DNA of 51,751 nucleotides from Streptomyces sp. ADI95-17 (GTDB lineage Bacteria > Actinomycetota > Actinomycetes > Streptomycetales > Streptomycetaceae). The position numbers and the translations under genes were made by a program. Under the pieces are notes generated by a model that ran no database searches, was not told where the DNA came from, and worked only from the letters and a program-made list of their open reading frames with translations. Position 1 is the stretch's first letter; every line of letters begins with the position of its first letter. Location: contig NZ_ML123044.1 in the NCBI RefSeq assembly GCF_003846175.1, forward strand, positions 428,034 to 479,784, written 5' to 3'. Of the stretch, positions 40,738 to 49,865 are shown piece by piece.

Positions 40738-43224
40738 TCAGGCGACGGCCGGGCCGCCGTCCGCGCTCGCCGCCGCCGACGGCGACGAGAACGAGGAGGA
40801 GGGCCCGTTCGCCGAGTCGGAGGTGTCGGGCGAGGACGGCTCGGGCTCGGTGGCCGTGTCCGTGGGAGTGGGGGATTCGGTCTCCGTCGGAGTGTCGGTC
40901 GGGGACGGGGACTTGGTCGGCTTGGTCGACTTCGTCGGGGTGGGCGACTTGGTCGGCCTGTGCGACGGCGGCCTGCTGCTGGACGAGGTCTCCGACGACG
41001 GGCTGTCGCTCGGTCCCGTCGGGTCAGCGGACGGCGTGCCGCTGCCGCTCGGCGTGATCTCGCTGCTCGACGGGCCGGGCGTCGCCGAGCCGCTGCCGGA
41101 TCCCGTGCCGGCCGGCGTCGAACCGTCGGCCGGGCTGTCGGCCGGGACCTCGTCCTCGCCGTCCTGCGGGCTCTGCGACTGCTCGGTGGTGACGTCCTGG
41201 TTCCCCTGGACGTCGTCGTCGCCGGAGGTCAGCCCCAGCGCGACCACCGTGCCGAGCACACCGGTCAGGAGTACGCCCGCTGCTGTCGCGACCAGATTGC
41301 GCCGGGCCCCGGCGAGCACCGAGAAGCGCCCGCCCTTGGCGTTCCGGCCGGCCGCCGGGGCGCTCTGCCGCGAGATCACCGCGGTGGCGTCCCCGTACGG
41401 CCTCGAAAGGGTCTGCGTCACGGACGGCTTCGCACCGACGATCGGCGCCGTCTGCTCCTCGGCGCGCGGGACGGGCAGCTCGTCCCCGGGCGGGGTGAGG
41501 ACGACGGGCAGCGGGCCGCCGGAGCGGTCCGCGACCAGGGCGAGCGCGCGCCGCCCGGCCACCGCCCCGGACTTGTCGGCGAGCGCACCGCGCATGCCGA
41601 TCGAGGTCTCCAGCTCGGCCCTGGCCCGGTCCGGATTGCCGGACAGGAGCGCGAGCACCCCCAACTCGTGGTGGAAGTACGCCTCTTCGGCGACCTCTCC
41701 GGCGATCCTGGCCGCCTCCTGGCCGATCCGCAGCGCCTTCTCCCAGGCTCCCCAGTGCAGGCCCGCCGCGAAGGCCGGGGTGGCGCTGCGGGCCAGCAGC
41801 ACGGCCACGCTGGTCTGCCCCGCCCCGTCGCCGGGCACCAGCTGTGCCATCGCCGCGACGACGGCGTCGCCCTCGGCCGCCACCCGCTCGGGGGTGACCG
41901 AGGGGTGCCCGGCCCACCAGGCGTAGTGCTGGGCCGCGGTGCGGGCCCGCTCGGTGGCGTCCTTGCCGTATCCGGCGGCCTCCAGCTGGGTGACGACTCC
42001 GGCGGCGAGCCGGTAGCGGGCACCGGCCGGGGAGAGCAGCCCGCAGCCGGCCAGCTCGCCGAGCGCGGCGTCCGCGTGGGTGTCCCCGATGAGCGCCGGC
42101 AGATGGGCCTGGTGCGGCACCTCGCCGCCGAGGGCCACCGCGAAGCGCAGAGTGTCGCGGGCGGCCCCGCTCAGCCGTGAGGCGAGCAGTGCGGCGGGGG
42201 CCGCGCCCTCCCCGAGGCTGGGCAGCGGTATGTGGACACCGTCGACGGCCTGGTCGTGCCCGAAGGGGGCGTCCTCGGGCGGGGCGCCGTACTCGCCGTA
42301 CGCCTCGGGGTCGGTGCGCAGCCGGTCGCGCTGGCGCAGCAGGGCGGCGGCCTGGACGAAGCGCAGCGGCAGCCCCTCGGACTCGAACCAGAGGTCTCCC
42401 GCCCAGTTCGCCTCCTCGTCGGTGAGCGGGCGCTCGACGGCCCGCTCCAGCAGCTCGACCGCCGCGCCGCGGCCGAGGCCGGCGAGGAAGACCTCTTCGA
42501 GGTGCGAGTCGGTGGTGGGCGCGGCGACGTCCGGAACCGTCGCGAACAGGAAAGCGCACTCCGGGGTCGCGTCGAGCAGCTCCTCCAGCGCGGCCCCGCC
42601 GAACTCCAGGTCGTCGAGGAGCACGACGGCGCCGATGCTCCGGACCCGGTCGAGCAGCTGGGTACGGTCGGGGCGGTGCAGCGGTGCGTCGTGGACGGCC
42701 TCGAAGAGCCCGTACAGCAGCTCGGTGGCGTTGCGCCGGTAGCCGCTGAGCCGTACGACTCCGTCCGGTGCGAGGTCGGCGCAGTCGGCCGCGACGGCGT
42801 CGAGCAGTGCCGTACGGCCGGAGCCGGCCGGTCCGGTGAGCCGCACCGAGCGGCCCCGGGCCAGCAGGCGCACCAGCCGTTCGCGCTCCTGCGCGCGCTC
42901 CAGGAGCGGCAGTTGGGGGGCGGGCGGGCCCGGCGGTACGGGCGGTGCGGTGGCACGTTCGCGGTCGGCGCGCCCGGTCGCGGTGCGCCGGGCGGGCGGG
43001 CCGGGCCGTTCCCCCGGCGGGCACAGCTCGACCTCGCTGCCGTCGATCGGGTTGACGGTGAGGAGGTAGTCGCCCGATATGAGGCGGACGACGCGGGCCT
43101 GCGGCGTCGGCTGGCCGGGCTCCGGGCTCAGCTGGTCGCGGGCCGGCCGTCTGCGGCCGGGCCCCTCACCGAAGCCGCCGTTGTCCCGGCCGTACTCTTC
43201 CGGTCCCCGGTGTGTCGGGTCCAT
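40738..43224 (-). CDS. STAND-like NTPase with membrane anchor and Ser/Thr/Pro-rich tail
   Basis: An 828-residue protein. Residues 105-145 hold a P-loop, LTGPAGSGRTALL (Walker A 131-138), with AVVLLDDLEF (200-208) as Walker B, then helical repeats (about 340-560; ARIAGEVAEEAYFHHELGVLALLSGNPDRARAELE looks TPR-like), a cytoplasmic linker, one membrane helix at 643-665 (VATAAGVLLTGVLGTVVAL), and a 160-residue Ser/Thr/Pro/Asp-rich tail with PTKS and PTDT repeats that would cross the wall. The cytoplasmic sensor-NTPase plus wall-spanning tail suggests signal transduction. ATG 43224 has GGGGG nine bases upstream. No effector domain is recognised. Confidence 0.85.
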   Translation of the reverse strand: MDPTHRGPEEYGRDNGGFGEGPGRRRPARDQLSPEPGQPTPQARVVRLISGDYLLTVNPIDGSEVELCPPGERPGPPARRTATGRADRERATAPPVPPGPPAPQLPLLERAQERERLVRLLARGRSVRLTGPAGSGRTALLDAVAADCADLAPDGVVRLSGYRRNATELLYGLFEAVHDAPLHRPDRTQLLDRVRSIGAVVLLDDLEFGGAALEELLDATPECAFLFATVPDVAAPTTDSHLEEVFLAGLGRGAAVELLERAVERPLTDEEANWAGDLWFESEGLPLRFVQAAALLRQRDRLRTDPEAYGEYGAPPEDAPFGHDQAVDGVHIPLPSLGEGAAPAALLASRLSGAARDTLRFAVALGGEVPHQAHLPALIGDTHADAALGELAGCGLLSPAGARYRLAAGVVTQLEAAGYGKDATERARTAAQHYAWWAGHPSVTPERVAAEGDAVVAAMAQLVPGDGAGQTSVAVLLARSATPAFAAGLHWGAWEKALRIGQEAARIAGEVAEEAYFHHELGVLALLSGNPDRARAELETSIGMRGALADKSGAVAGRRALALVADRSGGPLPVVLTPPGDELPVPRAEEQTAPIVGAKPSVTQTLSRPYGDATAVISRQSAPAAGRNAKGGRFSVLAGARRNLVATAAGVLLTGVLGTVVALGLTSGDDDVQGNQDVTTEQSQSPQDGEDEVPADSPADGSTPAGTGSGSGSATPGPSSSEITPSGSGTPSADPTGPSDSPSSETSSSSRPPSHRPTKSPTPTKSTKPTKSPSPTDTPTETESPTPTDTATEPEPSSPDTSDSANGPSSSFSSPSAAASADGGPAVA
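40850..40965. repeat. In-frame low-complexity repeats
   Basis: Imperfect repeats encode the PTPTKS-TKPTKS-PSPTDTPTE part of the NTPase tail. Their number is likely to vary between strains by slippage; the reading frame is kept throughout. Confidence 0.6.
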
Positions 43225-43474
43225 CGCCAAAGCCCCCAGACGCGTCGCGCACGATTGCCCCTCCGGCCTCGCACGCCCCGCTGTCGCTTCCGGTCCGGTG
43301 TCCGCCCGGTGGGTTCGTCAATCGGCGGACGGCCGAACCCTAGACGGTCGCACGGTGTCCCGTCACAGTCGGGGGGTCACGCCGCCCGAAGCACACGTTC
43401 TCGTGCGGATTGCGTGCTTTCGCCCGTGGTGTGCGCCCGGGGCGCGCAAGCCCGGCCCGATCCGGACGGGAGCC

Positions 43475-43798
43475 CTAGACGCGCGGCAGCGAGTCCGCGG
43501 CGATGCCGCCCTCGATGGCCAGGATGCGGTGCAGCCGGGTCGCCACCAGCAGGCGCTGCATCTGCGGCGGCACACCGCGGAGCACCAGCCGCCGCCCGGC
43601 CCGTCCGGCCCGACGGTGTGCGCCCATGATGACGCCGAGTCCGGTGGCGTCCCAGGAATCCAGCTCGGTCAGGTCGAGCACCAGGTCGCCGACGCCGTCG
43701 TCGAGGGCCGAGTGCAGGGCCGTACGGGCGTCCGCCGCGCTTCGGACGTCGAGGCGGCCCCCGACGACCAGCTCGGCGTGGTCGCCCCTGATGTGCAT
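43475..43798 (-). CDS. STAS-domain anti-sigma factor antagonist
   Basis: A 107-residue single-domain protein of the SpoIIAA/BldG type. It begins with the beta strand HAELVVGGRLDVRSA and has the phosphorylation loop LDSWDATGLGVIMGAH; Thr52 occupies the place of Ser58 in SpoIIAA, just before GLG. It should bind an anti-sigma kinase when unphosphorylated and thereby free a sigma factor. No kinase or sigma gene adjoins it, so partners lie elsewhere. ATG 43798 has GGGGAG upstream. Confidence 0.9.
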   Translation of the reverse strand: MHIRGDHAELVVGGRLDVRSAADARTALHSALDDGVGDLVLDLTELDSWDATGLGVIMGAHRRAGRAGRRLVLRGVPPQMQRLLVATRLHRILAIEGGIAADSLPRV

Positions 43799-44034
43799 AT
43801 GCGCTCCCCTGGAATGCTCCGTGGCAAAAGTTCGTCTGTCTGTTCTGTCTCTCCCACAACTGACTGCGGCAGCGACAGGGAAGTTGCCGTCTGTAAGCGA
43901 ACCGATACCGAATTCACCCCGTGGAGTGACCGCGGAGCTGCGGGGGCCCGCTCGGATCCATTGATTCCGGGAGACTCCCCCGGACCTCCGGGCCCGATCG
44001 ACGGCAGATCAGGCAACCGGAGGACCGAAAACGA

Positions 44035-44883
44035 TCAGTACGTGTAGAAGCCCTGCCCGCTCTTGCGGCCGATGTCACCTGCGTCCACCATCCGGCGCAT
44101 CAGCTCCGGCGCGGCGAACTTCTCGTCCTGCGACTCGGTGTAGATGTTGCCGGTGGCGTGCAGCAGGATGTCGACGCCGGTCAGGTCCGCGGTGGCGAGC
44201 GGGCCCATGGCGTGGCCGAAGCCCAGCTTGCAGGCGATGTCGATGTCCTCGGCCGAGGCGACGCCCGACTCGTACAGCTTGGCGGCCTCGACGACGAGCG
44301 CCGAGATCAGCCGGGTGGTGACGAAGCCCGCGACGTCACGGTTGACGACGATGCAGGTCTTGCCGACGGACTCGGCGAACTCCCGCGCGGTGGCGAGGGT
44401 TTCGTCGCTGGTCTTGTAGCCGCGGACGAGTTCGCAGAGCTGCATCATCGGGACCGGCGAGAAGAAGTGCACACCGACGACGCGCTCGGGGCGCTCGGTC
44501 ACGGCCGCGATCTTGGTGATCGGGATGGCGGAGGTGTTGGAGGCGAGCACCGCGTCGTCCCGGACGATCTTGTCGAGCGCCCGGAAGATCTCGTGCTTGA
44601 CCTCCAGCTTCTCGAAGACGGCCTCGACGACGACATCCGCGTCGGCGACCGCGTCGAGGTCGGTGGTGGTCGTGATGCGGGCGAGCGCGGCCTCGGCGTC
44701 GGCCGCGTCCAGCTTGCCCTTGGAGACGAACTTGCCGTACGACGCCTCGATGCCGTCACGGCCACGGGCCAGTGCCTCGTCGGTGACATCACGCAGCACC
44801 ACGTCCCAGCCCGCCTGGGCGGAGACCTGCGCGATGCCGGACCCCATGAGTCCGGCTCCGATGACGGCGAGCTTCCTGGCCAC
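44035..44883 (-). CDS. 3-hydroxyacyl-CoA (3-hydroxybutyryl-CoA) dehydrogenase
   Basis: Reduces acetoacetyl-CoA to 3-hydroxybutyryl-CoA, or the reverse, with NAD(P). The 282-residue product has the Rossmann motif VIGAGLMGSG (8-17), EAVFEKLEVKHEIF, SNTSAIPITKIA, the catalytic His139 in GVHFFSPVPMMQL, and the C-terminal GFGHAMGPLATADLTGVD and KSGQGFYTY. Length and motifs fit the short, single-function butanoate type, not the FadB fusion. GTG 44883 has AAGGGG upstream. With the thiolase in this window it can supply C4 units. A TetR gene lies upstream in the same direction. Confidence 0.94.
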   Translation of the reverse strand: MARKLAVIGAGLMGSGIAQVSAQAGWDVVLRDVTDEALARGRDGIEASYGKFVSKGKLDAADAEAALARITTTTDLDAVADADVVVEAVFEKLEVKHEIFRALDKIVRDDAVLASNTSAIPITKIAAVTERPERVVGVHFFSPVPMMQLCELVRGYKTSDETLATAREFAESVGKTCIVVNRDVAGFVTTRLISALVVEAAKLYESGVASAEDIDIACKLGFGHAMGPLATADLTGVDILLHATGNIYTESQDEKFAAPELMRRMVDAGDIGRKSGQGFYTY

Positions 44884-45045
44884 GTCTGCACCCCTTGGTT
44901 TCTGTTCGCCTCTGCAGCTGGTCCCTGCACGGCCCTCAACGGTTTTTCACATGCTCTCCGGCGGAGATTAGTACCCGTGAGGGGCGCTGGGGCCGTGAAG
45001 AGATGCGCGTCACGTCTCACATGACGGACATCACACCGGCACCCC

Positions 45046-45696
45046 TCATTCAGCGGCGCGCCGGGCGTAGTTGAGGACCTTTTCGCCGAGCAGGTCCTCG
45101 ATGTCGTCGAGCAGGACGAGCGCGTCCCGGGACACCTCGGCCGCCCCACGGCCGGCCGCCATCTCGCGGCCGATGTAGGCCGTGAGCGTGCTGTGCACCC
45201 AGTGGAGCTGACCGGCCACCAGGACCGGCGTCGGGTCCCCCGGTTCCGCCCCGGACTCCTCCTGGAGCGTCGATTCCAGATGCTGGAGGACCTCCTGCTG
45301 TACGTGCCAGAGGCGGGCCTTGAGGCCGTCCGCGCCCTCGATGACCCGCATGAAGCGTTCGTAACCCTCCATCAGACCGACGGTGGGCGAGACGCCCTCG
45401 ACCTGGATGCGCAGTTCGCGCAGTACGGCGTCGGCCGCGGACTCGCCCCGGTCCCGGCCCCGGACGTAGCGCGAGAGACGGTCGACGATGCCCCGGCTGC
45501 GGTCGAGGAAGAGGTCCTCCTTGGTCGGGAAGTAGTTGTAGACCGTGTTCACCGAGACGTCGGCGGCGCGGGCGATCTCCGCGATCGTGACCGCGTCGAA
45601 GCCCCGCTCCAGGAAGAGACCGGTGGCCACGTCCGAGAGGTGCTGTCTGGTCTGGCGCTTCTTGCGCTCCCTGAGTCCCTCAGCCATGGCCCCCAT
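45046..45696 (-). CDS. TetR family regulator, divergent from a DrrAB-like exporter
   Basis: A 216-residue regulator with the HTH at about 27-62 (VATGLFLERGFDAVTIAEIARAADVSVNTVYNYFPTKEDLFLDR). The remainder is a helical ligand-binding domain. ATG 45696 is preferred, with AGGAG about nine bases upstream; ATG 45687 is three codons later. Divergence from the ABC genes over 74 bp of AT-rich DNA suggests it represses them and itself, as many drug-pump regulators do. Confidence 0.9.
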   Translation of the reverse strand: MGAMAEGLRERKKRQTRQHLSDVATGLFLERGFDAVTIAEIARAADVSVNTVYNYFPTKEDLFLDRSRGIVDRLSRYVRGRDRGESAADAVLRELRIQVEGVSPTVGLMEGYERFMRVIEGADGLKARLWHVQQEVLQHLESTLQEESGAEPGDPTPVLVAGQLHWVHSTLTAYIGREMAAGRGAAEVSRDALVLLDDIEDLLGEKVLNYARRAAE

Positions 45697-45720
45697 CGTA
45701 GGACTCTCCTGGGGTTCTTC

Positions 45721-45770
45721 AATATTTGGTGTCATTGCAATTTTTAAGTGACTCTGTTTTTGTAGTCGCT
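45721..45770. promoter_or_regulatory. AT-rich divergent promoter of tetR and the exporter
   Basis: About 50 bases of clearly lower GC than the surroundings. TTGCAA near 45735 and TGTAGT at 45761-45766 could form the exporter promoter, and TGTAGT is close enough to ATG 45771 for a leaderless mRNA. AGTGACT and AGTCGCT near 45747-45770 form an imperfect dyad that may be the TetR site. Confidence 0.45.
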
Positions 45771-46553
45771 ATGTCAATCATCAGCACGGCCGGGCTCGCC
45801 CGGACCTTCATCACCAAGGCCGGGCCGGTGGAGGCCGTACGTTCCATCGACATGACGGTCGCGGCCGGCGAGATCGTCGGCCTCCTCGGCCCCAACGGGG
45901 CAGGGAAGACCACCACCCTGCGCATGCTCACCACGCTGCTCGCCCCCACCGGGGGCGCGGCCACGGTGGCCGGCTGCGATCTGCTCGCGGACCCGGCGGG
46001 CGTACGGAAGAAGTGCGGGTACGTGGCCCAGTCGGGCGGCGTCGACCCCCACATCAGCGTCCGGGAGGAGCTGGTCACCCAGGGCCGGCTCTACCGGCTC
46101 GGCAAGGCGGCGGCAGCGTCCCGGGCCGCGGAGCTCGCCGCCGGACTGGGCCTCTCGGAGCTGCTCGACCGGAAGACGGCGACGCTCTCCGGGGGTCAGC
46201 GGCGTCGGCTGGACATCGCGATGGGGCTCACCCACCGCCCGGCTGTGCTCTTCCTCGACGAGCCGACCACCGGGCTCGACCCGGGCAGCCGCACCGACCT
46301 GTGGGAGCTGGTGCGCCGGCTGCGCGACACGTACGGCACGACCGTCGTGCTCACCACCCACTACCTCGACGAGGCCGACGCGCTCGCGGACCGGCTCGTC
46401 GTGGTCGACGGCGGACTGGTCGTGGCCGAGGGCACGCCGGCCGCGCTGAAGACCCGGTACGCGGGCTCGCCCGACGCCTCGCTCCAGGCCGCGTTCCTGG
46501 CGATCACCGGGCGCGCCCCCGCACCCGCCGACGCCGCCCCCGTCGCCGTCTAG
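45771..46553 (+). CDS. DrrA-like ABC transporter ATP-binding protein
   Basis: A 260-residue ATPase of the daunorubicin-resistance type. It has GLLGPNGAGKTTTLRMLTTLL (Walker A), ATLSGGQRRRLDIAMGLTHRP (signature), VLFLDEPTTGLDP (Walker B) and LTTHYLDEADALADR (switch). The family's regulatory C-terminus is shortened to RAPAPADAAPVAV. No ribosome site precedes ATG 45771. It works with the permease 42 bases downstream and is probably controlled by the divergent TetR. Confidence 0.93.
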   Translation: MSIISTAGLARTFITKAGPVEAVRSIDMTVAAGEIVGLLGPNGAGKTTTLRMLTTLLAPTGGAATVAGCDLLADPAGVRKKCGYVAQSGGVDPHISVREELVTQGRLYRLGKAAAASRAAELAAGLGLSELLDRKTATLSGGQRRRLDIAMGLTHRPAVLFLDEPTTGLDPGSRTDLWELVRRLRDTYGTTVVLTTHYLDEADALADRLVVVDGGLVVAEGTPAALKTRYAGSPDASLQAAFLAITGRAPAPADAAPVAV

Positions 46554-46595
46554 AAGACCTGGCCGTCGAACCGCTGAACCGCCTGAAGGAATTTG

Positions 46596-47345
46596 ATGCT
46601 TCTCCACGACACCGCGCTCGTCTTCGGCCGGTACGCCCGGCAGACCCTGCGCTCGAAGTTCCAGATCCTCTTCGGCATCCTCATGCCGCTGCTCTACCTG
46701 CTCTTCTTCGGCCCGCTGCTCACCGGGCTGCCGCTCGGTTCGGCCGGTGACTCCTGGCAGGTCCTGGTCCCCGGACTGCTGCTCCAGCTGGGCCTGTTCG
46801 GGGCCTCGTTCGCCGGGTTCGCCATCATCATCGACAAGTCGACCGGGGTCGTGGAGCGGATGCGGGTGACCCCGGTCAGCCGGCTCGCGCTGCTCCTGGG
46901 CCGGGTCCTGCGCGATGCGCTGCTGTTCATGTTCCAGGCGGTGCTGCTGGTGCTCGCCGCCGTGGCGATGGGGCTGCGCGCGCCCCTGCCCGGGGTGCTG
47001 ATCGGCTTCGCGTTCGTCGGGCTGCTGACGGTCTCGCTGGCCTCGCTCTCGTACGCCCTGGCCATGAAGGTCGGCACCCCGCAGGAGTTCGGGCCGGTGA
47101 TCAACTCACTCACCATGCCGTCCATGCTGCTGTCCGGCCTGATGCTCCCGATGACGCTGGGCCCCGGCTGGCTGGACGTGCTCTCGCACCTCACGCCGTT
47201 CCGCTACCTCGTGGACGCGGTGCGGGACGCGTACGTGGGCTCGTACGCCACCGCGCACATGCTGTACGGGGTGCTGGTCTCGCTCGGCTTCGCGGCTGTC
47301 TCCGTGACAGTCGGCACACGCGTCTTCCGGAGAGCAGGTGCCTGA
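46596..47345 (+). CDS. DrrB-like ABC-2 permease
   Basis: A 249-residue membrane protein with six segments including LFGILMPLLYLLFFGPLL, LLLQLGLFGASFAGFAIII, LFMFQAVLLVLAAVAMGL and MPSMLLSGLMLPMTLGPGWL, followed by LSHLTPFRYLVDAVRDAYVG, the conserved end of ABC-2 permeases. ATG 46596 follows AAGGA by six bases; a TTG one codon earlier is possible. Exports an unknown hydrophobic compound with the upstream ATPase. Confidence 0.92.
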   Translation: MLLHDTALVFGRYARQTLRSKFQILFGILMPLLYLLFFGPLLTGLPLGSAGDSWQVLVPGLLLQLGLFGASFAGFAIIIDKSTGVVERMRVTPVSRLALLLGRVLRDALLFMFQAVLLVLAAVAMGLRAPLPGVLIGFAFVGLLTVSLASLSYALAMKVGTPQEFGPVINSLTMPSMLLSGLMLPMTLGPGWLDVLSHLTPFRYLVDAVRDAYVGSYATAHMLYGVLVSLGFAAVSVTVGTRVFRRAGA

Positions 47346-47358
47346 CTAGGCTGACCGC

Positions 47359-47931
47359 ATGGTCAATCTGACACGTATCTACACGCGCACCGGCGACCAG
47401 GGCACCACCGCCCTCGGCGACATGAGCCGGACCGCCAAGACCGATCTGCGGATCTCCGCGTACGCCGACGCCAACGAGGCCAATGCCGTCATCGGTACCG
47501 CGATCGCGCTCGGGCAGCTCCCCGAGGACGTCGTGAAGGTCCTCGTCCGTGTGCAGAACGACCTGTTCGACGTGGGCGCGGACCTGTCGACCCCGGTGGC
47601 CGAGGACCCGAAGTACCCGCCGCTGCGGGTGGAGCAGAGCTACGTCGACAAGCTGGAGGCGGACTGCGACCACTTCCTGGAGCAGCTGGAGAAGCTGCGC
47701 AGCTTCATCCTGCCGGGCGGCACGCCCGGTGCGGCGCTGCTGCACCAGGCGTGCACGGTGGTCCGGCGCGCGGAGCGGTCCACCTGGGCGGCGCTGGAGG
47801 TGCACGGCGAGGTGATGAACGCGCTGACCGCGACGTATCTCAACCGGCTCTCCGACCTGCTGTTCATCCTCGCGCGGACGGCGAACAAGGAGGTCGGCGA
47901 CGTGCTGTGGGTGCCGGGCGGCGAGCGGTAG
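47359..47931 (+). CDS. ATP:cob(I)alamin adenosyltransferase, PduO type
   Basis: Transfers adenosyl from ATP to cob(I)alamin to make adenosylcobalamin, the cofactor of isobutyryl- and methylmalonyl-CoA mutases. The 190 residues have TRIYTRTGDQGTTALGD at the N-terminus (ATP site), FDVGADLSTP, RSFILPGGTPGAALLH and the family ending LNRLSDLLFILARTANKE. It begins 13 bases after the exporter permease and may share its transcript. A perfect hairpin ends it. Its presence near icmA, meaB and mce makes functional sense. Confidence 0.94.
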   Translation: MVNLTRIYTRTGDQGTTALGDMSRTAKTDLRISAYADANEANAVIGTAIALGQLPEDVVKVLVRVQNDLFDVGADLSTPVAEDPKYPPLRVEQSYVDKLEADCDHFLEQLEKLRSFILPGGTPGAALLHQACTVVRRAERSTWAALEVHGEVMNALTATYLNRLSDLLFILARTANKEVGDVLWVPGGER

Positions 47932-47957
47932 CCGTCCCGGTCCGCGGACCGGGACGG
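47932..47957. terminator. Perfect 26-bp palindrome, bidirectional terminator
   Basis: The half CCGTCCCGGTCCG is followed at once by its reverse complement. It begins directly after the adenosyltransferase stop and ends seven bases before the opposing gene's stop, so it serves both. Confidence 0.8.
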
Positions 47958-47964
47958 GCCGGGG

Positions 47965-48516
47965 TCAGCTCGACGGCCCCGACGTAGGCGCCGTCTTCGG
48001 GAACAGCGTGTAGCTCCCCGCGATGACCACGTTGATCCCGATCACGAACAGCATCTTCTGCTGCCAGGCTTGTAACGACGACACGTCGCCGTCCCCGCCC
48101 ACGTACCAGACGGCCGCCTGGAGCAGCGCCAGAGCCGTCACCGCCGCGACCGTCCAGCGCGCCGCGACCTTCCACTCGTGCACCGCGCGTGCCATGCCGT
48201 ACTTCGGCGGCTTCACGGGCGGCGGCCCGCCCGCGAAGCGGTGCGCGACCCGTGCGTCGACCCAGCGGATCGTGGAGTGGCCGAGCCCCACCGTGAAGCC
48301 GATGTAGACCGCGGCCAGCCCGTGCTTCCAGTCGGGCTGTGCCCCGTTCTTCAGGTCGATGGCGGTCACCACCAGCAGTACGACCTCCAGCAGCGGCTCG
48401 CACAGCAGCACGGCCGCGCCCAGCCTCGGCTTCTTCGCCCAGTACCGCAGCGCGAGCCCCGCGGCCAGCAGCACCCAGAAGGCGACTTCGCAGAGCACGA
48501 TCAGCGTGACGATCAC
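47965..48516 (-). CDS. Integral membrane protein of unknown function
   Basis: A 183-residue protein with about five hydrophobic segments: IVTLIVLCEVAFWVLLAAGLAL, GAAVLLCEPLLEVVLLVVTAI, LAAVYIGFTVGLGHSTI, WTVAAVTALALLQAAVWYVGG and MLFVIGINVVIAGSYTLF. Between the third and fourth lies a cytoplasmic loop rich in Pro/Lys (PPPVKPPKYGMARAVHEWK). GTG 48516 has GGGGA seven bases upstream. It is divergent from chiS. No family function is recognised. Confidence 0.8.
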   Translation of the reverse strand: MIVTLIVLCEVAFWVLLAAGLALRYWAKKPRLGAAVLLCEPLLEVVLLVVTAIDLKNGAQPDWKHGLAAVYIGFTVGLGHSTIRWVDARVAHRFAGGPPPVKPPKYGMARAVHEWKVAARWTVAAVTALALLQAAVWYVGGDGDVSSLQAWQQKMLFVIGINVVIAGSYTLFPKTAPTSGPSS

Positions 48517-48605
48517 GACACTTCCCCTTTCCGCTCCCCTCCAGCCTCCCGGCCGCGCCGCCCGGATTCGTCGTCGGCGATGACGAACCACGACTGCATC
48601 CTTCG

Positions 48606-49865
48606 ATGTACTCGCGCCTCACCCCAGGTACGGAGGTCCGGGCGCGGGCCGCCGTGTTGGATGGGAGGGTGCTCCCACTTCCCCGGCCGCACCGCCACGA
48701 CGCGCTCCTGGCGGTCATCGGTCTCCTCGGCGGCCTCGTCCTGTGGGCGCTCGGCCTGAGCCTCCAGGGCAACCGGACCTTCACCGCCCCCTGGGTCTCC
48801 CTGCTGCCGCTCGCCGTCGTCTCGGCGCTCGAACTGGTCCGCCGGACCGCCCCGCAGACGGCCCTGGTCATCGGCACGCTCGCACTGGTCGCGGACCAGT
48901 TCACGGTCGGGAACCTGGCTACGGTGCTGATGTTCACGGACCTGATGTACGCGGCCGTGCTGTACGGGACACCGTCCGCCGCCCGCCGCATCCCGGTGAC
49001 CACGTTCCTGATCACGATCGCGATCACCATCGGGTTCCTGGCCTGGTTCCGCAACGCCCAGGCACTGCTCATCGGTGTCGTCACCGCGATGGTGTCGTTC
49101 CTGCCCGCCATCACCGGGGTCAGCGTCCGCAACCACCGCGACGCCGCCGAGACGGCCCGGCTGCACGCCGAACAGACCGCGCTGCTGGCCGAGATGGACC
49201 GGGCCCAGGCGGTGACCGCCGAGCGCACCCGGATGGCCCGCGAACTCCACGACATGGTGGCCAACCACCTCTCCGCGATCGCCATCCACTCCACCGCCGC
49301 GCTCTCCATCGACGACCCGGCCACCTCCCGCGACGCCCTGGGCGTGATCCGGGAGAACAGCGTCGACGGGCTCGCCGAGATGCGCCGGCTGATCGGACTG
49401 CTGCGCACCGGGGGCAATGCGCAGGAACCGGCCGCCTCCCCCACCCTCGCCTCGCTGGACGCACTGATCGAGCAGACCCGTACGAACGCCGCGTCGAGCG
49501 GGCTGACCTGCACGTTCGAGAACACCCGGGACGAGTGCGGCACACTGCCCACGCCGGTCGAGCTGGCCGCGTACCGAATCGTCCAGGAGTCCCTGACGAA
49601 CGCGCTCAAGCATGCCGCGCCCGGCCCGGTCACGGTGCGGATCGGGCAGGTGGGGCAGCTGCTCACGGTGGAGGTCAGCAGCGTGTTCGGGGACCGCCCC
49701 GGGCCGCGCGCACCCGGCTCGGGGGCCGGTCTGGTGGGGATGCGGGAGCGGGTGGCACTGCTGGGCGGCACCATCGAGGCCGGCCCGTCGACCACCGGCG
49801 ACGGCACGAAGATCTGGCGGGTACGGGCCGAACTGCCCGTGGAGGAAGGGGCATCGAGGACATGA
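48606..49865 (+). CDS. chiS: Sensor histidine kinase ChiS (NarL-type partner)
   Basis: A 419-residue membrane kinase. Five or six helices fill residues 32-170, with little exposed outside. The dimerisation domain HisKA_3 holds ERTRMARELHDMVANHLS with His215, and a HATPase follows (AYRIVQESLTNALKHA, then GSGAGLVGMRERVALLGG). It overlaps the regulator gene (ATGA), and the pair lies directly upstream of chiC. The order is that of chiS-chiR-chiC in S. coelicolor, where this system induces the chitinase. The start is uncertain: no ribosome site precedes ATG 48606 and GTG 48654 is possible. Confidence 0.88.
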   Translation: MYSRLTPGTEVRARAAVLDGRVLPLPRPHRHDALLAVIGLLGGLVLWALGLSLQGNRTFTAPWVSLLPLAVVSALELVRRTAPQTALVIGTLALVADQFTVGNLATVLMFTDLMYAAVLYGTPSAARRIPVTTFLITIAITIGFLAWFRNAQALLIGVVTAMVSFLPAITGVSVRNHRDAAETARLHAEQTALLAEMDRAQAVTAERTRMARELHDMVANHLSAIAIHSTAALSIDDPATSRDALGVIRENSVDGLAEMRRLIGLLRTGGNAQEPAASPTLASLDALIEQTRTNAASSGLTCTFENTRDECGTLPTPVELAAYRIVQESLTNALKHAAPGPVTVRIGQVGQLLTVEVSSVFGDRPGPRAPGSGAGLVGMRERVALLGGTIEAGPSTTGDGTKIWRVRAELPVEEGASRT

